DNA of 37,550 nucleotides from an uncultured Clostridia bacterium. Lineage in GTDB: Bacteria; Bacillota; Clostridia; TANB77; CAG-508. A program made the position numbers and the translations under genes. The notes under the pieces were generated by a model. The model was not told where the DNA came from. It made no database searches and saw only the letters and a program-made list of their open reading frames with translations. This document shows positions 17,531-25,953 of this stretch, in pieces. The stretch spans positions 1-37,550 of the forward strand of contig CALXPP010000018.1 in assembly GCA_944390345.1 (NCBI GenBank), written 5' to 3'. The number at the start of each line of letters is the position of its first letter. Position 1 is the stretch's first letter.

Positions 17531-17615
17531 CGTCTTTTCCTCCTTAGTTAATTTATATAAATAATTTTCGTATATAAAGTTTAATCTTTATATCGTAAAA
17601 ATATTGAAACCTAAA

Positions 17616-18104
17616 TTATTTTGAATTTTTATTTTCAAATAGTTTTCCTGTGCTATCATCATTATTATTTGAGCTTGAGCTAGAAGAACTATTTGAATTA
17701 GAATTATTATTTCCATTTTGTGAATTATTATTTTGTCCATCAGAATTTCCATCTTCTGCAGGAGTTTCCTCTTGGTAATCTGCAAAAGGATCTACTTTTC
17801 CGCTTTCATAAGTCTTTCTAGATGCCCATTCACTTAAATCTGTTGAACCTATACTATAAGAAGCAAGTACACTTCCTATATCTAATCCAGAAGAATCGCT
17901 TGAATCACTTGATTCTGCACTATTTGCTTTTTCTTCTGTAATTTGTTGAATTGTGGCTGTAACCTTACTATCTGCTGTATAAGTTATTGATGTAGATGTA
18001 GCTTTATTATTAGGCATACTATCGTAAAATAATATTCCCAATGTAAATACTACAACCATTAATAGTAAGACAGCTATGAAAATTTCTTTTACTAAAGCTT
18101 TCAT
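17616..18104 (-). CDS. PilP-like pilus accessory protein with Asn/Ser-rich tail
   Basis: 162 residues from ATG 18104, chosen because AAGGAGG lies directly upstream. N-terminal membrane anchor IFIAVLLLMVVVFTLGILFY, a short middle domain and the motif KVDPFADY, similar to the (R/K)DPF motif of PilP/GspC. The last 50 residues are low-complexity Asn/Ser/Gly. Position after pilO and before the pilins suits a PilP role linking the alignment complex; no sequence proof. Confidence 0.6.
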   Translation of the reverse strand: MKALVKEIFIAVLLLMVVVFTLGILFYDSMPNNKATSTSITYTADSKVTATIQQITEEKANSAESSDSSDSSGLDIGSVLASYSIGSTDLSEWASRKTYESGKVDPFADYQEETPAEDGNSDGQNNNSQNGNNNSNSNSSSSSSSNNNDDSTGKLFENKNSK

Positions 18105-18114
18105 TTTTTCCTCC

Positions 18115-18930
18115 TTACTGTGCTGTATTTGTGCTATTTGTTGTATTTGTTGTATTTGATGCATTTACTGCATTAGCAGTATCTGCTGTATTTGTTGTGT
18201 TTGTAGTATTTGTAGTATTATCTACAACTGTATTTCCATCTACTGTATTTCCTGTAGTATTATTTACAGTTCCTGTTCCATTATCTGTTGCTGATTGAGT
18301 TGTAAAGCTTGTTAAGTTTTCGTTATTAATTGGAACTCCTATTACACTAAAGGTTGCTTGTATATCTGAACCACCTTTTGACATTTTAAAATTTCTTATT
18401 TCAAAAGCTAATCTATCATCCTCTTCAATATCATATATAAATTCAATTAAAGAATTATAACTTCCAGAAATTGTAAAATTTATATCAGACATTGTATAAT
18501 ATTCTGTATCTATTGAACTTGAACTTTCTGCACTTTTTACGAAAACAAAATCTAAGTTAATGCCTTCTTCTGTTGCATAGTTTCCAACTATTGTCCATAA
18601 GAAATCTACATCATAAGTTTTTGTATTTGAAATCGGTTCTTGTGGAGTTTCTTCTTGTTGTTGCTGTACAGTTGGAGCTAAAGCTTCATATTCAGCTTTT
18701 TTATTCTCGTAATTTTTTACAGCTGTAGTTAATGCTGTTCTCTTACTTTCAAATTCTGTTGTATTTTTTCTATTTAATTCACTTATTTGTGTATCTAGTT
18801 CTTTATTTGCTGCTTTTACTTCTTCATAACTTGCAATTTGCAATAAATTATTTTCTACACCTTGAACAGAAATTACATAGCAAGCAACAATTGACAATAC
18901 CAAAACAAGTAAAATTACTATTTTTCTCAT
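18115..18930 (-). CDS. pilO: PilO-like alignment protein
   Basis: 271 residues: N-terminal membrane helix (IVILLVLVLSIVACYVISV), a coiled coil (residues ~35-80, ANKELDTQISELNRKN), then a ferredoxin-like PilO domain including FTISGSYNSLIEFIYDIEE, the family's most recognisable stretch. C-terminal tail is a Thr/Asn/Val repeat, low complexity. Start codon overlaps the pilM-N stop by four bases (ATGA), so the two are translationally coupled. PilO pairs with PilN in the periplasm-facing alignment complex; in this Gram-positive it should face the wall. Confidence 0.85.
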   Translation of the reverse strand: MRKIVILLVLVLSIVACYVISVQGVENNLLQIASYEEVKAANKELDTQISELNRKNTTEFESKRTALTTAVKNYENKKAEYEALAPTVQQQQEETPQEPISNTKTYDVDFLWTIVGNYATEEGINLDFVFVKSAESSSSIDTEYYTMSDINFTISGSYNSLIEFIYDIEEDDRLAFEIRNFKMSKGGSDIQATFSVIGVPINNENLTSFTTQSATDNGTGTVNNTTGNTVDGNTVVDNTTNTTNTTNTADTANAVNASNTTNTTNSTNTAQ

Positions 18931-20612
18931 GGCAATTCTCCTTCTATTGTAACTTTAATTACCTCTCCTTCTTTTGTACCACTAGTAGATTTTACATCTA
19001 CTAATATTTCTTCTGTTGCAAGTAAGCCTTTAAAGAAACCTAATTGCTCGTACTGTGAAGATTCAGCTTGTATAACTATATGTGTATCCTCTGTATTTTC
19101 TATTGAAGTTATTTTTACTTTTTGAGGTATTTTAGTCATTATTTTTGTTAATAAATTTGGTATAGCATCTTTGCTTATAATTCTCTCTTTAAATTCTGAA
19201 CCAATTGAGCTTGAGTCGTCTGATGAATCTGCATCTGGATTGTTTAAGTTATTTATAGCATCTATCATTGAAGTATAGCTTGAAGCTTGGCTATTTATAG
19301 TTGATAATTGTGAATCCATTTTTGCAAGTTCACTATTGGTTTTAGATAAAGAGTTTGAAACTTCTTGTTCTTTTGTATCTATTTGCTTCATTACATAATT
19401 TGAAAAACCTGTAAATCCAATAGCAGCAACCAAAGCAACAGCTGTTCCTCTAAGCATTAATTTTTCAATCGGAGTTAATGGCCCTTTAAAAGACATATTT
19501 ATTGGTACATTTAATTTTCCACTTTTTCCGCCTGCTTCTCCTTTTTTTCCATTAGTTACTTTAAACATATTTTTAAGTTTTGCCATAACATCTGTGTTTA
19601 AAGCACTTGCTGAATTTGCATAATTTAGTTCTTTCATTCCAAATCCTGCAGCATTTAATGCTAGTGCAACTGCAGAATTAACTTCTATATAGTCTTTTAC
19701 TGAGGTTTTTATATTTCCACCTTCTAAAAAGTATGGTTTTAATATCTCACATTTTGTATTAATCATATATTCTTGAAAATATAAATCTAAGTTATTTATA
19801 ACAGTTCCTGAACCTGTTAGATACACCTTTGTTACATTTCCGAAAGCACTATCTAACATTTTTTTACTTTCTGTAACAATTTTGTATAGAGTTGGCATAA
19901 TATCTTCTAGATGTTCATTTCCTTCTGATTGTGTTGCTTGTATGTCTTGTGTATATATTGTAATATTTTTACATATATCATAAGATTTTGCCATAGAATT
20001 TTCTGTTTTATTTATTTCATCTAAAATATTTTTCATTCCTATGTCTATAGTGTCTATTCTATAAATTTGTCCATTTAGAATTGTCGTAATTTTTGTAGTA
20101 TCTTCTATATTTATAATAGCAATGTTATCTTTATCTCCAACTTCTACTAAATTTGTTATACTAGATGATATAGGAGTTATTGATTGTAATCTATATTCTC
20201 CTAAAAATTGAGCTTTTTTTGATATATCAGCTTTATTAGCTGCTATATATAAAGCTTTTAATTTTTCTGAATTTTCTTTGTCGTTCATTACAATATATCT
20301 CATTTCTAGAGAATCTTTATTGTAACTTTTCTCGTTGCAGTCCATTTCAAATTCTATATCTACAGTACTTTTTATATCATTTTTGCTTAATCCTGCAAAA
20401 ACTTCTACATATCCATAAATTTCATTTGAAATGTTTGTGCAAATTGGTATTTTATAACTATTTGTTTCATTTATAATTTGTTCTAGGGCTTTATGCAAAT
20501 CGTCATAAAACATAACATTAAAGCTATCTACTTTAATGGAATCTTTTTCTTTTATTACTTTTGCATATTTAATCATTGTGTCTTCAATATAAATACCCAA
20601 ACTGCTTGCCAT
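18927..20612 (-). CDS. PilM-PilN fusion protein
   Basis: 561 residues. Residues 1-~340 are PilM, an actin-like ATPase-fold cytoplasmic protein (SLGIYIEDTMIKYAKVIKE; VYLTGSGTVINNLDLYFQE; SAVALALNAAGFG). After a Gly/Lys-rich linker, residues ~385-561 are PilN: a membrane helix (GTAVALVAAIGFTGFSNYVM), coiled coil, and a C-terminal ferredoxin-like domain (IPNLLTKIMTKIPQKVKITS). In most bacteria pilM and pilN are separate and PilN's N-terminal peptide binds PilM, so the fusion hard-wires a known contact. First gene of the operon, with a strong promoter at 20685-20713. ATG follows AAGGAG. Confidence 0.85.
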   Translation of the reverse strand: MASSLGIYIEDTMIKYAKVIKEKDSIKVDSFNVMFYDDLHKALEQIINETNSYKIPICTNISNEIYGYVEVFAGLSKNDIKSTVDIEFEMDCNEKSYNKDSLEMRYIVMNDKENSEKLKALYIAANKADISKKAQFLGEYRLQSITPISSSITNLVEVGDKDNIAIINIEDTTKITTILNGQIYRIDTIDIGMKNILDEINKTENSMAKSYDICKNITIYTQDIQATQSEGNEHLEDIMPTLYKIVTESKKMLDSAFGNVTKVYLTGSGTVINNLDLYFQEYMINTKCEILKPYFLEGGNIKTSVKDYIEVNSAVALALNAAGFGMKELNYANSASALNTDVMAKLKNMFKVTNGKKGEAGGKSGKLNVPINMSFKGPLTPIEKLMLRGTAVALVAAIGFTGFSNYVMKQIDTKEQEVSNSLSKTNSELAKMDSQLSTINSQASSYTSMIDAINNLNNPDADSSDDSSSIGSEFKERIISKDAIPNLLTKIMTKIPQKVKITSIENTEDTHIVIQAESSQYEQLGFFKGLLATEEILVDVKSTSGTKEGEVIKVTIEGELP

Positions 20613-20684
20613 TAGTATTACTCCTTCGTTTTATCTATTACTATTATTTCAAAATTCGCTAATTTAATACTTTAATATACTATA

Positions 20685-20713
20685 TTTATATATTTTTTTT
20701 CTTTTTCAGTCAA
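20685..20713 (-). promoter_or_regulatory. pil operon promoter, sigma-A type
   Basis: Minus strand TTGACT, 17-base A-rich spacer, TATAAA, about 70 bases before pilM-N. Confidence 0.7.
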
Positions 20714-20757
20714 TAGCTTTTACATAATAGTAATTTAATCGTAAACAAACTGTAATA

Positions 20758-22710
20758 TTAGATTTTTTCTTTTAAAATCCCCTCTCTATAAGCAGTTAAA
20801 AGTTTTTTTAAATCTTCTATTTCTTTACATAATCTCGTTCCTATATCTGTATCTCTAACTCTTTTTCTTGCTTTCACATTTTCTTGCAAAATTATTTCAC
20901 TTTTAATATCACTTCCCTCTTCTATAGCCTTTTGTTTTGATTCAAAAGGTTCATTTACTGCAAGTACCAAACCATTTGAGTTGTAGGTTAAAGTATATCC
21001 TGCAATTCCTGTAGTAGGTTGATATGCTTTTGAAAATCCTCCATCTATTACTATTAATTTTCCTTCCGCCCTTATTGGACTTTCTCCATTTTTAGCTTTA
21101 ACAGGAATATGTCCATTTATTATGTGTCCTTCTTCATTATCTACCCCAAAATTTTCTAAGACTTTATTACAAATATCCTTACTATTTACTTGCTCATAAT
21201 ATGGATTTTTATTTTCTTTATGTAATTCTTTTTCTTCTAAAAAATATCTTTCAAATGTTGCTGCTTTATCTTTTCCAAAAAGTGGAGATTTAGGTCCACA
21301 CCAAAAATACCACATACAATCTATTGCTTCTTGATTTATTCCATTTGCATCACCAAAAAATGCTTTATGTGCCACATTTTCTATATGATCAAAAAGTTCT
21401 CTTCCTTTACACTTTTTTCCTAAAATTTCCACTTGTTCAAATTCTCCATTTTCAAGCATTGGAACACAACCATGAAATAGTACATTTTGATTAAAATTTT
21501 GATACATATGTCCTTTTGAATACAAAAAATTAATATGTGTATTTAACTTTTCACTATGCAAAAAAGAGTTTTTTAATCTTTCTACAATTTCTTTTTCTTC
21601 TTCACTTAGTTTATACGGATTCTTTGGATCTATAGTTGGAAAATTTTTATCATTTAAAATATATTCTTTTCCATTAATTTTTACAGCACCATTGGTATAA
21701 TCAATTTTGTCTAAAAATAATCTGTCTTTCATTTTATATTCAGGATGTTTTTTTATAAGTGCACCTTCTAGTTTAAATTGTATTACAGAAATTGCTTTAT
21801 GTATTTTTGAAATTATTATTTTATCACTATTGCTATATCTTGTAATTTCTTTGTTTCTTGGTAAAAAGTTTTTGCAATCATCTTTTTCGTAAGTTTTTAT
21901 GGCAAACATAGAAAGTGGTCTTATATTTATTCCATAGCCCTCTTCTAAAGTTGCTAAATTATCGTATCTACTACAAATTCTAATAACATTTGCTATACAA
22001 GCTTCGTTTCCACTAGCAGCTCCCATCCATAATATATCGTGATTTCCCCATTCTATATCTAAACTGTGGAAATCCATTAACTTATCCATTATAATTGGCG
22101 CACCTGGTCCCCTATCATAAATATCCCCAATTATGTGCAAATGGTCAATTGCCATTCTCTTTATTAAATCAGAAATTGCAATAATAAAAGCATCTGCCCT
22201 ATTTAAATCTATTATGCTTTCTATAATTTGTTTATAGTAGTTTTCTTTGTTTTTATCTTCTCCTTGAGAATGTAGAAGCTCATCTATTATATAATCAAAT
22301 CCTTTTGGCATTGCTTTACGAACTTTAGAACGAGTATATTTAGAGCTTACGGCTCTAGTAACTTCAATAAGCCTATATAGTATTATTCTATACCATTCTT
22401 TTATTTCTTCTACTTCTTTTTTTACTAAATTCAATTTTTCTTCTGGGTAATATATTAAAGTTGCTAGTTCTTTTCTATCTTTTTCAGTTAACGAATCTTT
22501 ATAAATATCTTCAATTTTATTTTTTATAATTCCAGAGCCATTGTTCAAAATATGAATAAAAGCTTCATATTCCCCATGTATATCACTTAAAAAAAGCTCT
22601 GTTCCTTTAGGCAAATTAAGAATAGCTTGTAAATTAATAATCTCCTCTGAAACTTCTTGTATATTTTTATAAGTTTTACTTAATAATTCTAAATATTTTT
22701 CATTTTCCAT
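20758..22710 (-). CDS. fbp: class III fructose-1,6-bisphosphatase
   Basis: 650 residues, the size of the Firmicute-specific class III enzyme. Hydrolyses fructose 1,6-bisphosphate in gluconeogenesis. Metallophosphoesterase motifs: FLSDIHGEYEAFIHIL near 40 (Asp-x-His), IIGDIYDRGPGAPI near 190 and WGNHDILWMGAASGN near 220, with later His residues in NGHIPVKAKNGESP. Complete, single gene, weak ribosome site. It is separated from the pil operon by 145 bases and from the divergent dodecin operon by 150 bases. Confidence 0.95.
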   Translation of the reverse strand: MENEKYLELLSKTYKNIQEVSEEIINLQAILNLPKGTELFLSDIHGEYEAFIHILNNGSGIIKNKIEDIYKDSLTEKDRKELATLIYYPEEKLNLVKKEVEEIKEWYRIILYRLIEVTRAVSSKYTRSKVRKAMPKGFDYIIDELLHSQGEDKNKENYYKQIIESIIDLNRADAFIIAISDLIKRMAIDHLHIIGDIYDRGPGAPIIMDKLMDFHSLDIEWGNHDILWMGAASGNEACIANVIRICSRYDNLATLEEGYGINIRPLSMFAIKTYEKDDCKNFLPRNKEITRYSNSDKIIISKIHKAISVIQFKLEGALIKKHPEYKMKDRLFLDKIDYTNGAVKINGKEYILNDKNFPTIDPKNPYKLSEEEKEIVERLKNSFLHSEKLNTHINFLYSKGHMYQNFNQNVLFHGCVPMLENGEFEQVEILGKKCKGRELFDHIENVAHKAFFGDANGINQEAIDCMWYFWCGPKSPLFGKDKAATFERYFLEEKELHKENKNPYYEQVNSKDICNKVLENFGVDNEEGHIINGHIPVKAKNGESPIRAEGKLIVIDGGFSKAYQPTTGIAGYTLTYNSNGLVLAVNEPFESKQKAIEEGSDIKSEIILQENVKARKRVRDTDIGTRLCKEIEDLKKLLTAYREGILKEKI

Positions 22711-22861
22711 AATTTATCAGCCTTTCTTTATATAATTTAAAAATTAAGCTTATTTTATTTTTTAATTATGATTTTTTTATGAATAATTTATGTATTTTGT
22801 GGAAAATATATGAACAAAAATATAGATAATTTTATCTAAATTTAATTTTAGGAGGTTTTAT

Positions 22862-23101
22862 ATGAATTGTGAAAAACATATTAAAATAACAGGTTATTCT
22901 AATGTTTCTTGGAAGGATGCAATCGTTAAATCTATAGCAGAAGCTTCTTGCACTTTAAAGAATTTATCTGGAATTACCGTTTTAAATCAAAGAGCTACTA
23001 TTAAAGGCAATAAAATTGAAGAATATTTAGTAGATTTAGATTTAAGCTTTTTTATTGACTGTGAAAAAAAATCAGAAAATGAAGAACAAGATAATATGTA
23101 A
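22862..23101 (+). CDS. dodecin family flavin-binding protein
   Basis: 79 residues. Matches dodecins over residues 5-68: KITGYSNVSWKDAIVKSIAE, NLSGITVLNQRATI, GNKIEEYLVDLDLSFFID. Dodecins form hollow 12-mers that store or buffer flavin. AGGAGG lies nine bases before the ATG. It is the first gene of a run with spoVAC, spoVAD and spoVAE, and a TGAATA upstream resembles a sigma-G -35, though no good -10 is seen. So a spore role for this dodecin is possible. Confidence 0.85.
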   Translation: MNCEKHIKITGYSNVSWKDAIVKSIAEASCTLKNLSGITVLNQRATIKGNKIEEYLVDLDLSFFIDCEKKSENEEQDNM

Positions 23102-23150
23102 TTAGGTTTATAGACACCTTAAAGTCTAAATATATTTATAAGGAAATGTT

Positions 23151-23613
23151 ATGAAAGTAGAAAGTAAAGAAGATTATCAAAAATATGTAGATAAAAAAAC
23201 ACCTAATTCTCCAATTTTAAAAAATTGTTTCAATGCTTTTTTAGTTGGTGGAATTATATGTTCTATTGGTCAAATTATTTTTGAATTTTGTAAAATGCGT
23301 GGCTTAGAAGAAAGTAGCTCATATACAGTAGTTTCAATTCTACTTGTTTTCTTAAGTGCTTTTTTAACAGCTCTTAATATTTTTAATAGAATTGGTAAAT
23401 TTGCAGGCGCTGGCTCTCTTGTTCCTATTACACGGTTTTGCAAATTCTATAGTATCTCCGGCAATGGAATATAAATCCGAAGGCTATGTGCTTGGAGTTG
23501 GTGCTAAAATGTTTACTGTTGCAGGTCCCGTACTTGTCTATGGAATCTCATCAGCAATTATTGTAGGTATTATATATCTAATTTTTAATACCCAAAGTAT
23601 AATTTTAGTTTAA
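23151..23613 (+). CDS. spoVAC: SpoVAC stage V sporulation protein, with +1 shift at CGG
   Basis: Membrane protein of the SpoVA channel that moves dipicolinic acid into the spore and out at germination. With one +1 shift it is 153 aa, the family's usual length. N-terminus with KVESKEDYQKYVDKKTP is typical, followed by several membrane segments. The zero frame breaks at ATT ACA CGG TTT and ends 13 codons later; skipping the C at 23433 gives GAGSLVPITGFANSIVSPAM and then EYKSEGYVLGVGAKMF, the most conserved SpoVA stretch. SpoVAE in this window has the equivalent GASVPLTGFGN without an extra C. This is the one plus-strand case. Followed by spoVAD. Confidence 0.9.
23433..23435 (+). other. in-frame CGG, putative +1 recoding site in spoVAC
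   Basis: Codon 95, context ACA CGG T. The +1 frame gives Gly of PITGFANS, conserved in SpoVAC and in its paralogue SpoVAE. Confidence 0.7.
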
Positions 23614-23651
23614 ATATGGTTACTAGGTTACCTAAAACCTAAATTTTAAGT

Positions 23652-23688
23652 AAGGAGTATATGATTTTATCATATAAGAATAAAAGTG
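23652..23688 (+). promoter_or_regulatory. Shine-Dalgarno - hairpin - GTG start of spoVAD
   Basis: AAGGAG at 23652-23657 is 28 bases from the GTG. Between them lies a perfect hairpin TATATGA / TCATATA with a 5-nt loop (23658-23676). Folding it leaves nine bases between site and start, the normal distance. The ATG inside the hairpin opens only a 20-codon frame. Confidence 0.55.
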
Positions 23689-24690
23689 AAAAAAGTTGGA
23701 AATCAAAGTTTTTTATTAAGTAATCCCGTAAAAATTGTAAGTACTGCAAGTATAGTTGGTCCAAAAGAAAAAGAAGGTCCCTTATGTGAATTTTTTGATC
23801 AAGCTTTAGAAGACGAATTTTGGGGAGAAAAATCTTGGGAAAAAGCTGAAAGCAAATTTATAAAAGAAACTGTAAATATGGCAATTGCAAAATCAAAAAT
23901 TGCTCAAACGGATATTGAGCTTTGTTTTGCAGGAGATCTTTTAAATCAATGTATTTCTTCTTCCTTTGGTCTTCGAGAAATAAATATTCCTTTTTTCGGT
24001 ATTTTTGGTGCTTGTTCAACCTTTGTAGAAGGTATGATTCTAGCTTCTATGGCTATTGATGGAGATTTTGCTACTAATGTAGTTTGTGCAAGTTCTAGCC
24101 ATTTTTGCAGTGCAGAAAAACAGTTTCGTTTTCCTTTAGAGCTTGGAAATCAAAGACCGCCATCTAGCCAATGGACTGTAACTGGTAGTGGCAGTGCCGT
24201 ACTTTCTAAAAATGGGACTGGTCCTAAAATAACTATTTTAACTCCTGGAAAAATAGTAGATATGGGAATTAAAGATGCAAATAATATGGGAGCTGCAATG
24301 GCTGGAGCTGCTGCAGATACACTTCTTACCCACTTCAAAGATACTGGTAGAAAACCAAGTGATTATGATGCTATTTTTTCTGGAGATTTAGGATATATTG
24401 GAAAAGATATTTTAATAGATTTAGCAGCTTCAAAAGGCTACAATATAAGAGCAAACTATAATGACTGTGGTGTTTTAATTTTTGATAAAGAAAAACAAGA
24501 TACTCATTCTGGTGGCTCTGGTTGTGGCTGTATAGCAAGTGTTTTTTCTGGTTATATTTATCAAATGTTTCAAGAAAAAAAATATAAAAAAGTTTTACTA
24601 ATGGCAACAGGTGCTTTAATGAACTCAACTAGTAGTCAACAAGGTGAATCTATTCCCGGCATAGCCCATGCTATTAGTATAGAAGCTTAA
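23686..24690 (+). CDS. spoVAD: SpoVAD stage V sporulation protein
   Basis: 334 residues with the thiolase-like fold of SpoVAD, the cytoplasmic subunit that binds dipicolinic acid. Motifs: NPVKIVSTASIVGPKEKEGP, FGIFGACSTFVEGMILAS near 105 (the thiolase nucleophile region with Cys), NRPPSSQWTVTGSGS-like stretch QRPPSSQWTVTGSGSAV, and the C-terminal STSSQQGESIPGIAHAI. Start is GTG, fixed by homology; the only good ribosome site is separated by a hairpin (see 23652-23688). Between spoVAC and spoVAE. Confidence 0.95.
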   Translation: MKKVGNQSFLLSNPVKIVSTASIVGPKEKEGPLCEFFDQALEDEFWGEKSWEKAESKFIKETVNMAIAKSKIAQTDIELCFAGDLLNQCISSSFGLREINIPFFGIFGACSTFVEGMILASMAIDGDFATNVVCASSSHFCSAEKQFRFPLELGNQRPPSSQWTVTGSGSAVLSKNGTGPKITILTPGKIVDMGIKDANNMGAAMAGAAADTLLTHFKDTGRKPSDYDAIFSGDLGYIGKDILIDLAASKGYNIRANYNDCGVLIFDKEKQDTHSGGSGCGCIASVFSGYIYQMFQEKKYKKVLLMATGALMNSTSSQQGESIPGIAHAISIEA

Positions 24691-24760
24691 GAATGAAATA
24701 TAAAAATAGTATATAATATATAAGGCTAATACTATTTGTACAAAACTTAAGGAGGATTCT

Positions 24761-25129
24761 ATGGATTGGTTTATGGTTTTAAAAGCCTTTATTGTAGGTG
24801 GATTAATTTGTGTAATTGGACAAATTTTAATAGACAAAACTAAATTAACTTCTGCAAGAATTTTAGTAGTATTTGTTACTACTGGCGTAATTTTAGGTGG
24901 ACTTGGAATATATAAGTATCTACTAGAATTTGCCGGTTGTGGCGCAAGTGTTCCACTTACGGGTTTTGGAAATTTACTTGCTAAAGGTACTATAGACGCT
25001 ATTTCTGAAAAAGGATTTTTAGGAATATTTACAGGTGGCGTTACTGCAGCCGCTGGAGGAATTGCAGCTGCAGTGTTCTTTGGATATATTGCTTCTCTTG
25101 TTTCTAAACCTAAAATAAAAAAACAATAG
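24761..25129 (+). CDS. spoVAE: SpoVAE stage V sporulation protein
   Basis: 122-residue membrane protein, paralogue of SpoVAC: FIVGGLICVIGQILIDKTKL, FAGCGASVPLTGFGNLLAKG and a final Gly/Ala-rich helix. Strong AAGGAGG before the ATG. Completes the minimal spoVAC-AD-AE set found in Clostridia. A strong terminator follows. Confidence 0.93.
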   Translation: MDWFMVLKAFIVGGLICVIGQILIDKTKLTSARILVVFVTTGVILGGLGIYKYLLEFAGCGASVPLTGFGNLLAKGTIDAISEKGFLGIFTGGVTAAAGGIAAAVFFGYIASLVSKPKIKKQ

Positions 25130-25155
25130 CAAAATATTCATATATAGCAATTTTT

Positions 25156-25183
25156 AAATGTTCGTTTTAAAAAACGAACATTT
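25156..25183 (+). terminator. terminator of the spoVA operon
   Basis: AAATGTTCGTTTT / AAAACGAACATTT with a 2-nt centre, then a T run. Confidence 0.85.
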
Positions 25184-25197
25184 TTTTGTAAAAACTA

Positions 25198-25226
25198 TTG
25201 ACAAACAAATATTCTATATGTAAAAT
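25198..25226 (+). promoter_or_regulatory. sigma-A promoter of the metallopeptidase gene
   Basis: TTGACA, 17-base spacer, TAAAAT, about 50 bases before ATG 25280. Confidence 0.75.
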
Positions 25227-25279
25227 ATTTATAGAACAAGAGTTCAGGTATTAAATTAAATTTTAAGGAGGCTTTAGAT

Positions 25280-25849
25280 ATGAATATTTTTTCAAAATCA
25301 AATTATAAAACTGTTAAAAAATCAAGCTATTTAGAGGATTTTATCTTTGGAAAAGATGAATCTTTAAAACCAAAATTTACAAAAATTTTTGGCAAAAATT
25401 ATTCTATAAATATTTACTATCTAAAGATAAAATCTCCAGAACTAAATCTAGAGAAAGATACAATAAAAATATATATTCCTATGCAATATAGAAAAAATAA
25501 TAATCAAGCTTTATTAAATATAATTTTACACAAAATGTATGTAAAAATTGCAGAAAATGAACTTGAAAATATTATGGAAAAAGCAAGACACACTTTTGGC
25601 TTTGCACCAGAGGACTACAAAATAGCTAAAATGGATAAATGTATGGCTTTTTGCAATAAAGACACAAGTTTTATATGTATTAATCCAAAAATAGTTATGT
25701 TCGATAAACAAATTATTGAATATATTATATTTCACGAGTTTTGTCATTTAAAATACAAAACTCACTCTAAAAAGTTTTATGATCTTTTAAAAACATATCT
25801 TCCAAATTACGAAAGTCTTTGTAATAAAATTAAAGGAATTAATTATTAA
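25280..25849 (+). CDS. YgjP-like zinc metallopeptidase
   Basis: 189 residues. C-terminal HEFCHLKYKTHSKKFYDLL (HExxH near 156-160 and a further His) is the zinc site of the YgjP/WLM (DUF45) family, with the typical upstream ICINPKIVMFDKQIIEYIIF replacing the usual INWRLIMAP. Substrate unknown. AAGGAGG precedes the ATG. Own promoter and terminator, so a single-gene unit. Confidence 0.85.
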   Translation: MNIFSKSNYKTVKKSSYLEDFIFGKDESLKPKFTKIFGKNYSINIYYLKIKSPELNLEKDTIKIYIPMQYRKNNNQALLNIILHKMYVKIAENELENIMEKARHTFGFAPEDYKIAKMDKCMAFCNKDTSFICINPKIVMFDKQIIEYIIFHEFCHLKYKTHSKKFYDLLKTYLPNYESLCNKIKGINY

Positions 25850-25864
25850 AGAGGTTTTATGTAT

Positions 25865-25897
25865 AGCTTTTTGCCATAATTTAGGCAAAAAGCTTTT
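25865..25897 (+). terminator. terminator of the metallopeptidase gene
   Basis: AGCTTTTTGCC / GGCAAAAAGCT stem, 8-nt loop, then TTTTATT. Confidence 0.75.
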
Positions 25898-25953
25898 ATT
25901 GTGTTCAATTTTGTGATATAATATTGTAGAGAAAATCAAAGGAGGTAATGGCC

